Shown here piece after piece: positions 24,901-34,491 of a stretch of 64,000 bases of DNA (the stretch's first letter is position 1; each line of letters opens with the position of its first letter). The notes beneath the pieces are model-generated. The model made no database searches. It had not been told where the DNA came from and saw only the letters and a list, made by a program, of their open reading frames with translations. The position numbers were made by a program, and so were the translations under genes. The DNA comes from Corylus avellana (taxonomy: Eukaryota; Streptophyta; Magnoliopsida; Fagales; Betulaceae), in assembly GCF_901000735.1 (NCBI RefSeq), contig NC_081549.1:22147584-22211583 (forward strand). Reading direction: 5' to 3'.

Positions 24901-27198
24901 AAAGTCGCACATTATTTTTAAATTGCAAATTTTAAAATCACAAACTCAATGTGAACACACTAACAAAAAAACCAAAACACACAAAAAAATCTTCGATGCA
25001 TGTGCATTGTATAATTAAACACCGAAACCTAGGAGCTAGATCTTAAACTCAGCCTTAAAACTAGGAAAATTCTTGTTTTTTTTTTTTTTTTTTTTTTTTC
25101 TAATTGAAAAAGGTGGGAAGGGGCGACCAGTGTAGTTTTTCCCCTTGGGCGTTACCATCGGGGTTCCCACCCGCTGTGGAATGTTCGGTTTGAGTCATAG
25201 CTACTGCCTGGTAAGGCGAGCCCGTCACCACAACCCCACAAAGGTGTGAGCCAGTAGAGCCCCTTCAAAGTAGCATCTGGTTCACGCATCTACTACTGCA
25301 AGCGGATTCGAACACGCGACCATTAGGATGAAAGGAATTCTACTACCAACTCAACTACCACTCTTGTTAATTATCTCCAATTGATCATTAATTTGAGTCT
25401 TTCTTCATGGCTACCTCTGTTGTCGGGCTCAAGCTGATGACTTGCTTGGTGTTAATTGTGTGCATAGTGGAAATTGATGAGACTTTTAAAAATATTTTTG
25501 AATCAAAATCTAGTAATTATATATTATATATATATGGAGGACTTTTAGTATTATTCTTATGGTATTTTTTTTATGTAACAAGTTTCTAACTCTTTTATGC
25601 AGTGGTGGAGCCACATGTTGGCTAGAGGTGGCCGTGGCCGCCCAATAAATTTTTTTTGAAAAAAAAATTAAATAGGTTCATCATTAATTTATTAAGATTT
25701 TTTTTTTCCTAAATTGGGCCTCTCCATTATCCTAAAAGCTCATTTGTTTAGTTTATGTTTATGTTTTTTCTAAATTGGGCCCCTCCATTCTCCTAAAAGC
25801 TCATTTGTTTTTTTTTTTCTCTAAATAAGGCCCAATGCACTGCAGCTGGCCCCTCCATATTAAAAAAAAAAAAAAATTAGTTTATGTTGCTTTTGGGCCT
25901 TTGGCGGCTGCATGCTCTGATATTATATATTAAAAAAAATTTGTTTTCCCCTTTTCTCAAATCTCAATTTCACGCACCTTCCTCTTTTCCCTCTCTCCGG
26001 CTCTCCCGCTCACTGCCCTCAGTGGCTCAGTCCGACAGTCCCTCTCAATGTGAAAAAAAATTTTAGGACGCAAAAAAAAAAAAAAAAATTAGGATGCGAA
26101 ATTTTTTTTTACGGCCCCTACATTTTATGTTTCTCTTGCTTGTAAATGTGTTGCAGAGTATAGTGAGGTTGATGAAGGGTAGTGTGAGAAGAAATGGGTG
26201 CTTTTGATTAGAAAAAAAAGGGGTGCTTTTGTACCCCTGATGGTCCACTATATTATAGCTTTGTCCTAATTTGTTGTAAATCATGAAGTTAATGAAGATG
26301 GGTCTTATCGTAATTAATTCATTTTTCTTTTAGCTTCTTCGTACGTACTATGCCTACGTAGGGAGGAGGATCAGTGTTCTGTTAATTTTGTTCCTCCTTA
26401 TCACGTGTGTTCATTTGAAATAGTATTGCATGTCTAGCTGTTAATTTTGTTCCTCCTTATTACGGGTGTTCATTTGAAATAGTATTGCATGTCTAGAGCT
26501 AGTCATCAAATTGATGTTTTGTTTGCGTATATCTGGCAGATACCAATTGGCCAAAATCATCCCTGGATTAAGGCCATGGGAGGTTTTAAGCGTAGAACAA
26601 GCAATGGATCAGATAACATATCGTGGAGAGTGGTATCGTGAACCTCTTGGTACATTCACAACGGGTCCTCCGTACATCAATCATTGGAATACGGAGTTAC
26701 GGACGTCAAGGTGAGACTTGCTTCCTACTTCAGGTTTTGATTAGTTCCTTTGGCCCGCCTGAGCTCTATGGTTATGTTAAACTTTAAAATAGCAAAGCTT
26801 AAAATAAAGTTCTTGATCATTAATTAAATTGATTGTAGTCAAGGGTGAGACTTGCTTCCAACTTAAGGTTTTTTAATTGGTTGTTTTAGGTTGCTCGAGA
26901 TTTGCATATTGTTGCTAAACTGTTTTGAATTTGCCTGAATCCTCTCCTTTAGAGTGCTCTATCTAAAAGATAAGGGACTAATTAAAGCATGTGCCTGTAT
27001 AATCTATATAACCTTCTATGGGTTCTTTTGTTGCAGAGGTTGTTTAATCTTTTCAGCTACCTTACCACCCGAGTTTACAGCAAATTGGAGAAGACAATTC
27101 CGGGTTTTAATTCCATAATGGAGAAAGTCGAGGCTGATGTTACTGCAAGGCAAGCAAGAAGGAAAGCAAGGAGGGAGGCAGTGAAGAGAGCTGAGTAG
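18955..27198 (+). CDS. small conserved-looking protein of unknown function (host of nested ferroportin gene)
   Basis: I do not recognise the family. Four exons join in phase: the ATG alone at 18955-18957 (donor GTAATT), 20148-20287, 26540-26710 and 27039-27198. They give 474 nt and 157 aa. The phases agree at every junction (0, 2, 2). The product is hydrophilic. Its middle (exon 3) is rich in Trp/Tyr/Pro (for example RPWEVLS, GEWYREPLG, GPPYINHWN), and it ends in a basic helix-like tail (ARQARRKARREAVKRAE). No signal peptide or membrane span is evident. Intron 2 is 6.2 kb and holds the whole ferroportin gene on the other strand. The last acceptor must be AG at 27037-27038 (in GCAGAG); the canonical CAG two bases earlier gives an early stop. 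The position of the start exon is the weakest part. Exon 2 end is uncertain by one base. Confidence 0.6.
19207..19976 (+). pseudogene. unrecognised open frames in intron 1 of the small gene
   Basis: Two successive frames. One (19207-19449, 80 aa) begins MDNGLRFLPSN and includes RSYLFPRMRGE, a faint echo of the start of a NAC domain. The other (19452-19649) ends ...LLPEQLQ at a good GTATAT donor and can be joined in phase to 19749-19976. It contains TSLEADLNAVMNHGG, followed by a Pro-rich C-terminus. The two frames do not connect without a frameshift. I cannot assign a function. This could be a decayed gene fragment, part of a mobile element, or chance. Confidence 0.25.
20369..23872 (-). CDS. 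FPN: ferroportin / IREG-type metal exporter, copy 1
   Basis: Eight exons join in frame: 23872-23754, 23210-23060, 22402-22206, 21911-21435, 21363-21192, 21034-20897, 20726-20616 and 20491-20369 (1488 nt, 495 aa; family about 500-520 aa). The protein is a solute-carrier-40/ferroportin with about 11-12 hydrophobic segments. Family landmarks are FLARWGARMWEFSV at residues 34-47, FGPLVGQWVDRLTYVK, LAGTILIEREW, SEGHPPEML, ALLYFTVLSFGTLM and VVGGVQNSLQSILDLM. The N-terminus is short and hydrophilic with no clear plastid transit peptide, which fits FPN1/FPN2 (plasma membrane or vacuole) better than plastid IREG3/MAR1. The family exports Fe2+ and also handles Co/Ni. The gene lies entirely in intron 2 of the plus-strand small gene. 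The upstream region carries (AT)n tracts that differ in length from copy 2. Confidence 0.92.
24840..26190 (+). pseudogene. degenerate nsLTP paralogue
   Basis: Shares sequence with the intact lipid-transfer protein locus at 51.5-53.1 kb over three parts. (1) Upstream DNA near 24850-25075 resembles 51540-51900, including an AACCTAGGAGCT motif and ATTCTTGTTT. (2) A start codon at 25407 opens a signal-peptide-like run (MATSVVGLKLMTCLVLIVCIV) aligned to the nsLTP N-terminus. (3) Near 26140-26190, GTGTTGCAG, the AG/exon-2 junction and GTGAGGTTGATGAA match 53021-53046. The whole eight-cysteine domain is missing and the frame decays after the signal sequence, so it cannot make an LTP. A SINE has inserted in its upstream part. 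A direct repeat of about 65 bp around GGGCCYCTCCATT lies inside at 25714-25800. Confidence 0.72.
25076..25374 (-). mobile_element. tRNA-derived SINE
   Basis: Read on the minus strand it starts GTGGTAGTTGAGTTGGTAG (A-box), has GTGTTCGAATCC (B-box) about 45 bases later, and ends in a poly-A tail, seen as the T-run 25076-25099 on the plus strand. A short flanking repeat, TCTTGTT, is seen at both ends. Length about 300 bp. It sits in the copy-1-only block, upstream of the nsLTP pseudogene start. Confidence 0.8.
26379..26496 (+). repeat. 59-bp tandem duplication before exon 3
   Basis: Two adjacent 59-bp copies (26379-26437 and 26438-26496), each running from CTGTTAATTTTGTTCCTCC to ATTGCATGTCTAG, with about two mismatches. 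They lie just upstream of the acceptor at 26539 and are also present in copy 2 (about 42037-42154), so the duplication predates the split of the two alleles. Confidence 0.88.
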
Positions 27199-27199
27199 A

Positions 27200-28040
27200 A
27201 GAAATGTTTGTAAGGTCGAGTTCAAAATAGCATGAGGAGATTTCATAGTTCTACCTTCCCTTCCTTTCATGTTGCAACTTATGCATGATCTTTCTGCTGT
27301 AAAACTGAAACGTTTGTATATTCAAAATGGAAGTGTTCGATGTACTTCATGTAGGGCACTTGGATTGTTCTGATTCAAATTCAAGCCTATTCTTTTGTTC
27401 ACATGGGATGGGAGGATGGCAAAATCAGATGTAAAATGTTTGAAAAATCTTGGTCTTGTTTGAAAATACATATATTTTAAAATTTTGATTTCTGAAATGT
27501 GATTTTAACAGTAAGAACATGACACAGTTTTCTGATGTTTTATTCCCTGGAGATATATTTGGTATATCTTGTCTTAAAAACAAAAAAAAAAAAAAAAAAA
27601 AAAAAAACTTCCTAGTTCCATCCCCCAAAATGTGATCTTTTAAAAGCTAATCAAATAATATAGAAATTTGGCTATCATAATAAAGGTGAGTTACGGGGCT
27701 CACTTGTTTTAGGTAGGTAGGTTTCACATTTTAGGTTGTTCTAATAAGTCGGTTGCGCAACTCCTCATTTCCTTGGTTCGGTCATCCCCATCTTGCAAAT
27801 TGGTGGTGGCCAAAGCCATCCCTAAGGGCCAATCACCAAAACAATTTTAGGGTTGGCCCTTGGGGCAAAACCATCCCAGGCCAAACGAGGGTGGCCAAGC
27901 CACCCCAGCAGCTTTGGGGGTGATTCGGCCATCCCCAAAATGGCTAGAGGTGGCTCGCCACCCCTTTTTTCCAATTTTTTTTCTTTAAATAATTTTTTTT
28001 TTTTTAAAAAAAAATTAATTAGGTAAATTACAACCGTTCA
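27200..28040. other. 3' flank and repeat-like spacer
   Basis: Starts as 3' UTR of the small gene (to about 27380). A poly-A tract follows at about 27581-27607. Next come clustered GGTGGC/GCCACC words at 27800-27970 of the sort seen in dispersed plant repeats. No gene. Absent from copy 2. Confidence 0.45.
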
Positions 28041-28049
28041 CCAACAACA

Positions 28050-30600
28050 ATTGAAGTCTATTGGAGTTTCGATAAAAGAGATCAAGTATACAATTTCCTA
28101 GACCCTACTGTCGCCTCCAAAATCCAGTTGAGGATTCAAAAAGATGTGAGATTGGCTATCAAAGTGGCTAATGGTCAAATGGTGCATACGAAGGGTTACT
28201 GCACAACTCTATCCGTGAAGTTGCAAGGTATACTACTATCATTGCTGACTTTTATATTTTACCTCGAGGAGGTTGTGATATGATTTTGGGAATTTATTGG
28301 TTGAATTCCCTTGGCCTTATAGTTTGGGATTTTGCTAAGTTGACAATGGAGTTTTCTCTTTTATCTCAAAGACTTATTTGGAAAGGCCTAAATCCAACTT
28401 AATCTTCTTTAGAAGATAGTAATACTTTTTTCTAGATTGCCTAATGATAAGAAATAAGGATTAGTATTGCAATTGATGCCCTCTACCAATTCTTCTCCCA
28501 GACTGGAAGTGACTACAGTTTTTGCTGCATTGTTAAAAGAGTTTAGTGTAGTGTTTGACGAACCAAAAGGTCTGCCGCCAGTGAGGTCTCATGACCATCA
28601 GATAGTCTTAAAGGGGAATACTCAACCGATATGTGTTAGGCCATACCGGTACCCTCATTACCAAAAATGGGAAATTGGGAAGATTGTTCAAGACTTGTTG
28701 GAGTCAAGAGCAATCAGACCTAGTCAATCTCCATTCTCTTCCCCTGTTTTATTGGTATGAAAGGCAAATGGTAGTTGGCGCATGTGCATGGATTATTGTG
28801 CTTTAAAGAAGGCGACTACTAAGGACAAGTTTCCTATTCTGGTTGTGGATGAATTGTTGGATGAACTCCACGGTGCTCAGATTTTTTCTAAACTGGATCT
28901 CAGATCTGGTAATCACCAGATTAGGGTCAGACCCGAGTATATACCTAAAACAGCCTTTCGAACTCATGAGGGCCATTCCGAGTTCTTAGTTACGCACTTT
29001 GGATTAACTAATGCTCCTTCTACTTTTCGGCCTTATCTAAGAAAGTTCGTTTTGGTGTTCTTTGATGACATCCTAGTGTACAGCAAGGATGAGAAGGATC
29101 ATTTGATGCATTTGAGGTTGGTTTTGGAGACTTTAAAAGTCCAACAGTTGTTTGCTAAGGCTGTAAAGTGTAAATTTGGCTGTGGAGAGATTGAATATCT
29201 CGGTCATGTGATTTCAGTAGAAGGTGTCAAGGTTGATCCAGCCAAGATTGAAGGAATGTTATCTTGGCCAATTCCTAAGTCCCTCAAGTCTCTAAGGGGT
29301 TTTCTAGGCCATACATGGTACTATAGAAAATTTATTCGAGCCTATGGTCAAATTGCAGCCCCATTGACTACTTTGTCGAAGAAAGATTGTTGTGTGGAGT
29401 GATGAGGCTACTGTTGCATTTAATCAGCTTAAGGAAGCAGTGACTACTCCTCCGGTTTTGATTCTATCGGATTTTTCCAAAGTTTTCACCATTGAGTGTG
29501 ATGCTTCAGGGGTAGGAATAGGAACTGTCTTGATGCAGGACTCTAGGCCAGTGCCTTCTACAGTAAAGCTTTGAAGGGGAAAGCTCTTAATTACTCCACT
29601 TATGAAAAAGAGCTATTGGCCTTAGTTTCAGCTGTTACAAAGTGGAGACCCTATTTACTAGGGCAAACTTTTAAGGTCAAAACTGATCATCAGAGTTTGA
29701 AATTCTTGCTAGAGTAGAAAATTGGTACTCCTCAGAAGAAATGGATTACTAAATTGTTGGGCTATGATTTTACAATTGAGTACTAGGTGGGGTGGGACAA
29801 TGTAGTAGCTGATGCTCTATCCAGAAAAATGGGAGAAGGGGTTGGGGCTGAATCTATTCCAGAGGGTACACTGCTACTCCTTACATTTCCTAACCCAACT
29901 TGGGTACAAGACATCACAGATGACTATTTACAAGATTCTAGTTTACAGCAACTCATCCTGGATTTGGAGAATGGTCTTAACTCTAATCCCAAGTTTAGTC
30001 TCCGAAGTGGGTTTATGTACAGCCCTTACTAGCCCTAAAGACTCGTATACTACATTTGGTTCATGAAAAAGCCCTATTGCGGATCACTCGGGGTACCAAA
30101 AGACCCTACACCGAGCCAAGCATGATTTTTACTGGCCTGGAATGAGGGCTGACATTAAGCACTACATCAAGCATTGTGAGTCTTGTCAAAGGAATGAGCA
30201 TGAGACTTTACTTCCTACAGGCCTTCTCCAGCCACTACCTATACCTACTCGAGTTTGGGCCAAGATTTCCATGGACTTTGTTGAAGGGCTACCTTTATCT
30301 CAAGGTAACAATGTAGTCATGGTGGTAGTGGACCATCTCAGTAAATATGCTCACTTTATTCCCATTTTGCATCCCTTTACAACAATTGTGGTTGCTAATC
30401 AATTTATGCATCATGTTTTCAAGCTACATGGCATGCCAGTTTCAATTGTTAGTGACATAGATGTCATCTTCACTAGTTCCTTTTTGCAAGAATTGTTCAA
30501 GCTTGAAGGAACCAATTTATCAATGAGCACCGCTTATCACCCACAGACTGATGATAAAATGGAGATAGTTAATAAGTATTTAGAACATTAACTAAGATGA
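28050..30600 (+). mobile_element. decayed Ty3/Gypsy retrotransposon, copy 1
   Basis: Pieces of a Ty3/Gypsy polyprotein lie in order. A frameshifted retropepsin-like region is at 28090-28400. Reverse transcriptase follows at 28467-29400, with the FDD active site at 29061-29069. RNase H is at 29392-29830 (TDHQSLKFLLE, ADALSRK), and integrase at 30142-30590 with its Asp-Asp-Glu residues apparently present. Breaks include a TGA at 28758, a frameshift at about 29395, TAG codons near 29716 and 29784, and a gap of about 8 residues just before the FDD segment. No LTRs, primer site or polypurine tract were found, so both ends are missing. The integrase frame ends abruptly near 30600 in unrelated DNA. 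It cannot encode a working product. Confidence 0.9.
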
Positions 30601-31548
30601 TATGCATGGCACAAATAAAATATAACAAAGAAAAATTGGACAGTTAGATACATACCTTCACAAAAAGTTTGGAGCATATTGTAGCTAAGTCAACCTCGGT
30701 TGATGAATTGCCTTCACCTTGAAATGAACTCTTTTGAATAATGTTGTTGAGAGAGGAAATTAGTTCATTGTCAATTACTTCTTTTCCTTTATTGAACTCT
30801 AAGTACAGTGCCATGGAGTTCAACTTGGCCTAAAACAAAAAACAAAAAATCAAATAACAAATGACAACAAAAAAGAAAATACTAAAAAAAAAAAAAATCA
30901 TTCAGATACCTACTTAGATACATACTTTAAGTAATAAATTGATTGTTTGATCGCCAAAAATGGCACCGCCATCGGCTTTCACTTTGTCACTGCAAATGCA
31001 TTGCAGCATGACACAAATTGCATCCCCAACAACAACAACATCCGGGTTGGCATTCGGGTTGGAATCTAGGTTGGCATTCCGATTGATTACAATGTAGATA
31101 ATTTCCAAATACTTGATTGCAATATCCAAGAGATTTTGAGTCAATTCCAAATTAAAGGTTATGTGACAGACTCTATTTCCTCACGAAATACATATCCACC
31201 CTTGGCTATTGGATAAAGAGACGAAATAGGTCTCATTTGAAGAACGACAATGGCCACAAATATGATACTATCACTTATAACGGCAATGCTGACAATCTAT
31301 ATTGATAGTAGAGGTCTACATCTATTTTAGACTAGAATCTAAGACCAGATTGATAGTTATGTGGACAATGTCATCATAGCTACTATATACAAAAGGCATA
31401 GCTTGATTTCCTCATATTATTGGAAATAAGCTCTTATTGAGATCTCGAGTTTGTTGAAGATGAGCTCTTACTGAGATTTCAAATGTGATAATATAAAATA
31501 TGATTTATTTAATTGAATTGGGAGCGTAATAAGTATGCAAAGTTAATG

Positions 31549-31583
<35 letters not shown>

Positions 31584-31830
31584 TATTATTATTATTATTA
31601 TTATTAGCGTGAGAAACACCCGCCAGGAGTTGGGCTCCTCCGACCCAGTATCATCGTTAGAAACAGCTTGAAGGAACCAATTTATCAATGAGCACCGCTT
31701 ACCACCCACAGACCGATGGTAAAATACAGATAGTCAATAAGTATTTAGAACATTATCTAAAATGATATGCATGACACAAATAAAATAAAACAACGAAAAA
31801 TTGGACAGTTAGATACATACCTTAATTGGA
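30501..31830. repeat. 1.1-kb tandem unit plus partial second unit, copy 1
   Basis: The segment from GCTTGAAGGAACC at 30501 recurs at 31666, a period of 1165 bp. Each unit joins the end of the integrase, antisense host-like exons and an (AAT)n/(ATT)n tract (31549-31604). The second unit breaks off near 31824. Copy 2 of the block has two full units and a partial one. Confidence 0.85.
30656..31141 (-). pseudogene. fragment of an unrecognised host-like gene inside the retroelement tail
   Basis: On the minus strand two exon-like open stretches are separated by an AT-rich intron with proper sites. The first runs from about 31141 to 30926 (ending INLLLK, then donor GTATGT). The second is 30829-30656 (58 codons, from acceptor TTTTAG, ending KLFVK, then donor GTATGT). 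Phase agrees at the junction. The composition is helical and Leu/Ile/Asn-rich, as in ARM/HEAT-type proteins, but I cannot name the family. It lies antisense to the Ty3/Gypsy element and is repeated with it, so it looks like a captured genomic fragment and not a resident gene. Confidence 0.5.
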
Positions 31831-31834
31831 GTTC

Positions 31835-32608
31835 TTTGTTGGGCTGTAGGAGCTCATAAATGATGACACTGATACTGGGCCGGAGGATCCCAACCCCCTG
31901 AGAGGTGTTTCTCACGCTGATATTGGGCCGAATTGGTCAAAAACTATGGACCCCCAGCCTACTTTCTAACATCTCAAGAAGAAACCAGTAGGAGGTGATT
32001 CTAATGATGATACTGGACCAGAGGAGTCCATAACCAATGACGCTGATACTGGGCCAGAGGAGCCCAACCCCTGGCAGGTGTTTCTCTCGCTGATATTGGG
32101 CCGAAGGAGTCAATAACTGTGGACCCCCAACCTACTTTCCAACCCTTGAAGAAGAAATCAGTGGCAGGTTATTCTAATGATGATACTGACCAGAGGAGCC
32201 CATAAACGATGACGTTGATATTGGGCCGAATGAGTCAAAAATTGTGGACACCCAACCTACTTTCTAACATCTCAAGAAGAAACTAGTAGGAGGTGATTCT
32301 AACGATGATCCTGAGATCATTTGGACTGTTGATGACAACAATAGAAATATGTTTCATATTTAATTTTACACCGATACAAGAGTGCATTCAATTTAATACA
32401 TAAGATTGATGTGTTCGGGAATATTATTTCATGTAACCGTGACAATATAGGGAACAATATGCTATATATGGCTGGTGAATTGGCTCTAATTGGTAGACTA
32501 CGAGGAATCATTACTTCTTACGACTCGTACGACAAAAATGATCCTTGGAACATAAAGATATTTGAACCAACCCACAGTTGTCAATTAAACCTATTGTTTA
32601 ACTTGTAA
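31835..32608 (+). pseudogene. ankyrin/PGG (ITN1-like) pseudogene fragment, copy 1
   Basis: The last part (about 32310-32608) reads IIWTVDDNNRNMFHI...., then in shifted frame FNLIHKID, GNNMLYMAGELA and RLRGI. This matches the ankyrin-to-PGG linker of plant ITN1/ACD6-like proteins (family pattern: NIFHIAV..R....F.LI......GNN.LH.AG.L...). In copy 1 a missing C at about 32363 breaks the frame that is open in the other two copies. Upstream, 31860-32310 is a set of imperfect repeats built from GATACTGGGCCRGAGGAG, GTGTTTCTCWCGCTGATATTGGGCC and ACCTACTTTC motifs, with many stops. There is no ankyrin array and no PGG membrane domain, so it is dead. Confidence 0.65.
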
Positions 32609-32959
32609 AAATGAAGAATCTTAAAAGGTACAATACTAGGATTTTGAACAGTAGTTGAAGGAAGATAGAAGCCTGGCGGTGGGCCTGTTCTACTACCGGT
32701 GGGCCTGTTCTCCAATAATTAAAAGGTTGGTGGACTGGATTAGTTTGCTTGCATATCAACTTGGAGGACTTCTCTCCAACACCCATACTTTGCATTTCTT
32801 AGTTTCCTTACTATGCATACATAGAATAATACATGAAGACCATTTTTAGACACAGAATAAATTAATGATAATTTCAATTCATGACTGAAATTCTAGTGCA
32901 TGCCTTTCTATCCACCTAGTATTCTTTCCCCATCTTTTTTAGTCTAGCATTTTAGTAAA

Positions 32960-33227
32960 TATTAAATAATGCCTTTTGACATTTTCATGGAGGTGGAGCG
33001 TGTCACCCTTTCAAGGTGTAGCGGTTCAGGTCTAGTAAAAGATGTAGAAATTTGGCAGCATGTCTGGAAACGAAAGGTTCCCAATGTGACTAAGATGTTC
33101 TTATGGAGGGCGCTCAATAATCTCTTGCCTACTAAGACAAATTTATACAAAAGAGGGGTGATCAAGGAGAGTCTTTGTGCCATTTGTGGATTGGAAGAGG
33201 AGACAATCTCTCATGCCTTATGGGATT
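32960..33227 (+). mobile_element. LINE 3' fragment (RVT zinc-binding domain), copy 1
   Basis: The frame at 32969-33227 has WQHVWKRKVPNVTKMFLWRA, NNLLPTKTNLYKRG and CAICGLEEETISHALW, the zinc-knuckle domain after the reverse transcriptase of plant L1-type LINEs. It is interrupted at 33228 by the hAT-like element and resumes at 34342 up to the assembly gap. Confidence 0.82.
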
Positions 33228-34341
33228 TAGGGTCGGCAATTTTGACACGACCCGCAAACCCGATAAGAAAAAACAGGTATTGAGTTTGGGCTTATCGGGT
33301 TCGGGTCGTAATCGGGTTTTCCCGATTAAGACCTGGTAATTTCATGCCTGGCTGGTCGACCCGCCAGACACGATTACTATGCGGGTCTGGCGGGTCGACC
33401 CGCCAGACCCTTTTTTTTTTTTTTTTTTCCTTTTTTCTGCCTCGCTTGAGTAGTTAGACGACTCAGACCATTTTTTTTACTTTACCATTTTGAACAAAAA
33501 GTCAAAAACTGTGTCTGTAACAAAAAGTCAGAAACTGTGTCTTTTTCTTTAATTGTTTTCTCCACCTTTTGTCTAAAGAAATTTTTGAAAATATTGTTAT
33601 TGGCACTCAATCCACAAGCAGATCTAATAACCAGTTAAGTACTACTGTGAGAAGATTTTCCGTACTCTTAAGGCCATTTGTGTACAAACAGATGCATATA
33701 TATCAAACTTCAAAGGAGGTTTTTTTTTTTTTTTTTTTTAAGTATAGAATTACCAACAAAATAGAAAGCCAACAAGAAAACTCCAAAGGAGTAATCCTAT
33801 TCATCAAGCTGACAAGAAACTGTGATTTTCATTATTTAAATTAATTGTTTAACACTTTTGTTACATGTGGGACTAAATAATAAGTGGACTATTTTAATAA
33901 ATGAACTTACTTGTTTTAACTTTTCACTTTTAAGTTTAGGTAAAATTATGAGTTTAGTAATTTATTTTGGAGTATAATTTGTCAATTACAGTCACTTTCC
34001 TTTTTTCTTTTTCTTTTTTCTTATCCTTTATTAAAGCCTTTAATCTCTTGGAACTCAATTTTTTGCATTGACTATATTGATGTATTAGTATTATTATTAC
34101 AATTTTGAATTTTAATTTTTTTTTTAATTTTATAGTTTAGGGTAATTAGGTCGTGTCTACCCGATTAGACCCGGTTATTTTAAACAGCTAAAACGGGTCG
34201 TGTCGGGTTACCCGGCTATTGTCGTGTCATAATCGTGTCAAACCCGATTACCCGTTTAGCTAAACGGGTCGTGTCTGGGTATAGGCTAATCGTGTAACGG
34301 GTACCCGCGGGTCGTGTCAGGTACTCATTTTGCTACCCCTA
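33228..34341. mobile_element. non-autonomous hAT-like element inside the LINE, copy 1
   Basis: A 1114-bp insertion. The left end is TAGGGTCGGCAATTTTGACA and the inverted right end TAGGGGTAGCAAAATGAGTA, both followed by CACGACCCGC. It is flanked by near-identical 8-bp repeats (ATGGGATT at 33220-33227, TTGGGATT at 34342-34349). The TAGGG termini and 8-bp TSD fit the hAT superfamily. The interior holds no transposase. Many copies of CGGGTCGTGTC/ACCCGATTAC lie near both ends, and a perfect 16-bp hairpin (33354-33369 with 33385-33400) lies near the left end. Confidence 0.82.
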
Positions 34342-34391
34342 TTGGGATTGCACAGCTGCAAGGGATGTGTGGGGTGGGAGTTTGCATCGAT

Positions 34392-34491
34392 NNNNNNNNN
34401 NNNNNNNNNNNNNNNNNNNNNNNNNNNNNNNNNNNNNNNNNNNNNNNNNNNNNNNNNNNNNNNNNNNNNNNNNNNNNNNNNNNNNNNNNNN
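34392..34491. other. assembly gap of 100 N
   Basis: Exactly 100 N, the conventional size for a gap of unknown length. It cuts the LINE just after the hAT insertion. The equivalent uninterrupted sequence is at 49083 onward. Confidence 0.99.

Larger units (their letters stand above)
24810..26207. repeat. 1.4-kb block present only in copy 1
   Basis: Copy 2 goes straight from the equivalent of 24809 to the equivalent of 26208 (junction near 41865). The block contains a degenerate nsLTP paralogue and a SINE. Either it inserted in one allele or it was deleted from the other. Confidence 0.8.
20139..34391. repeat. duplicated block, copy 1 (matches 37203-49082)
   Basis: From 20139 to the gap at 34392 the sequence is found again, same order and strand, at 37203-49082. 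Coordinate offsets are 17064-17073 through the ferroportin gene and 14691 in the ankyrin/LINE/hAT part. Copy 1 has two segments that copy 2 lacks (24810-26207 and 26713-28756). Copy 2 has one more 1.1-kb tandem unit. Both copies end or begin at a 100-N gap. Confidence 0.93.

Noticed and set aside
27031..27060. Canonical acceptor CAG at 27034-27036 for the last exon of the small gene
   Set aside because: Gives an early stop after about 26 residues; the AG two bases later keeps the long basic tail open.
28050..30600. Recognisable LTRs around the Ty3/Gypsy element
   Set aside because: No pair of long direct repeats with TG...CA ends, primer-binding site or polypurine tract was found on either side.
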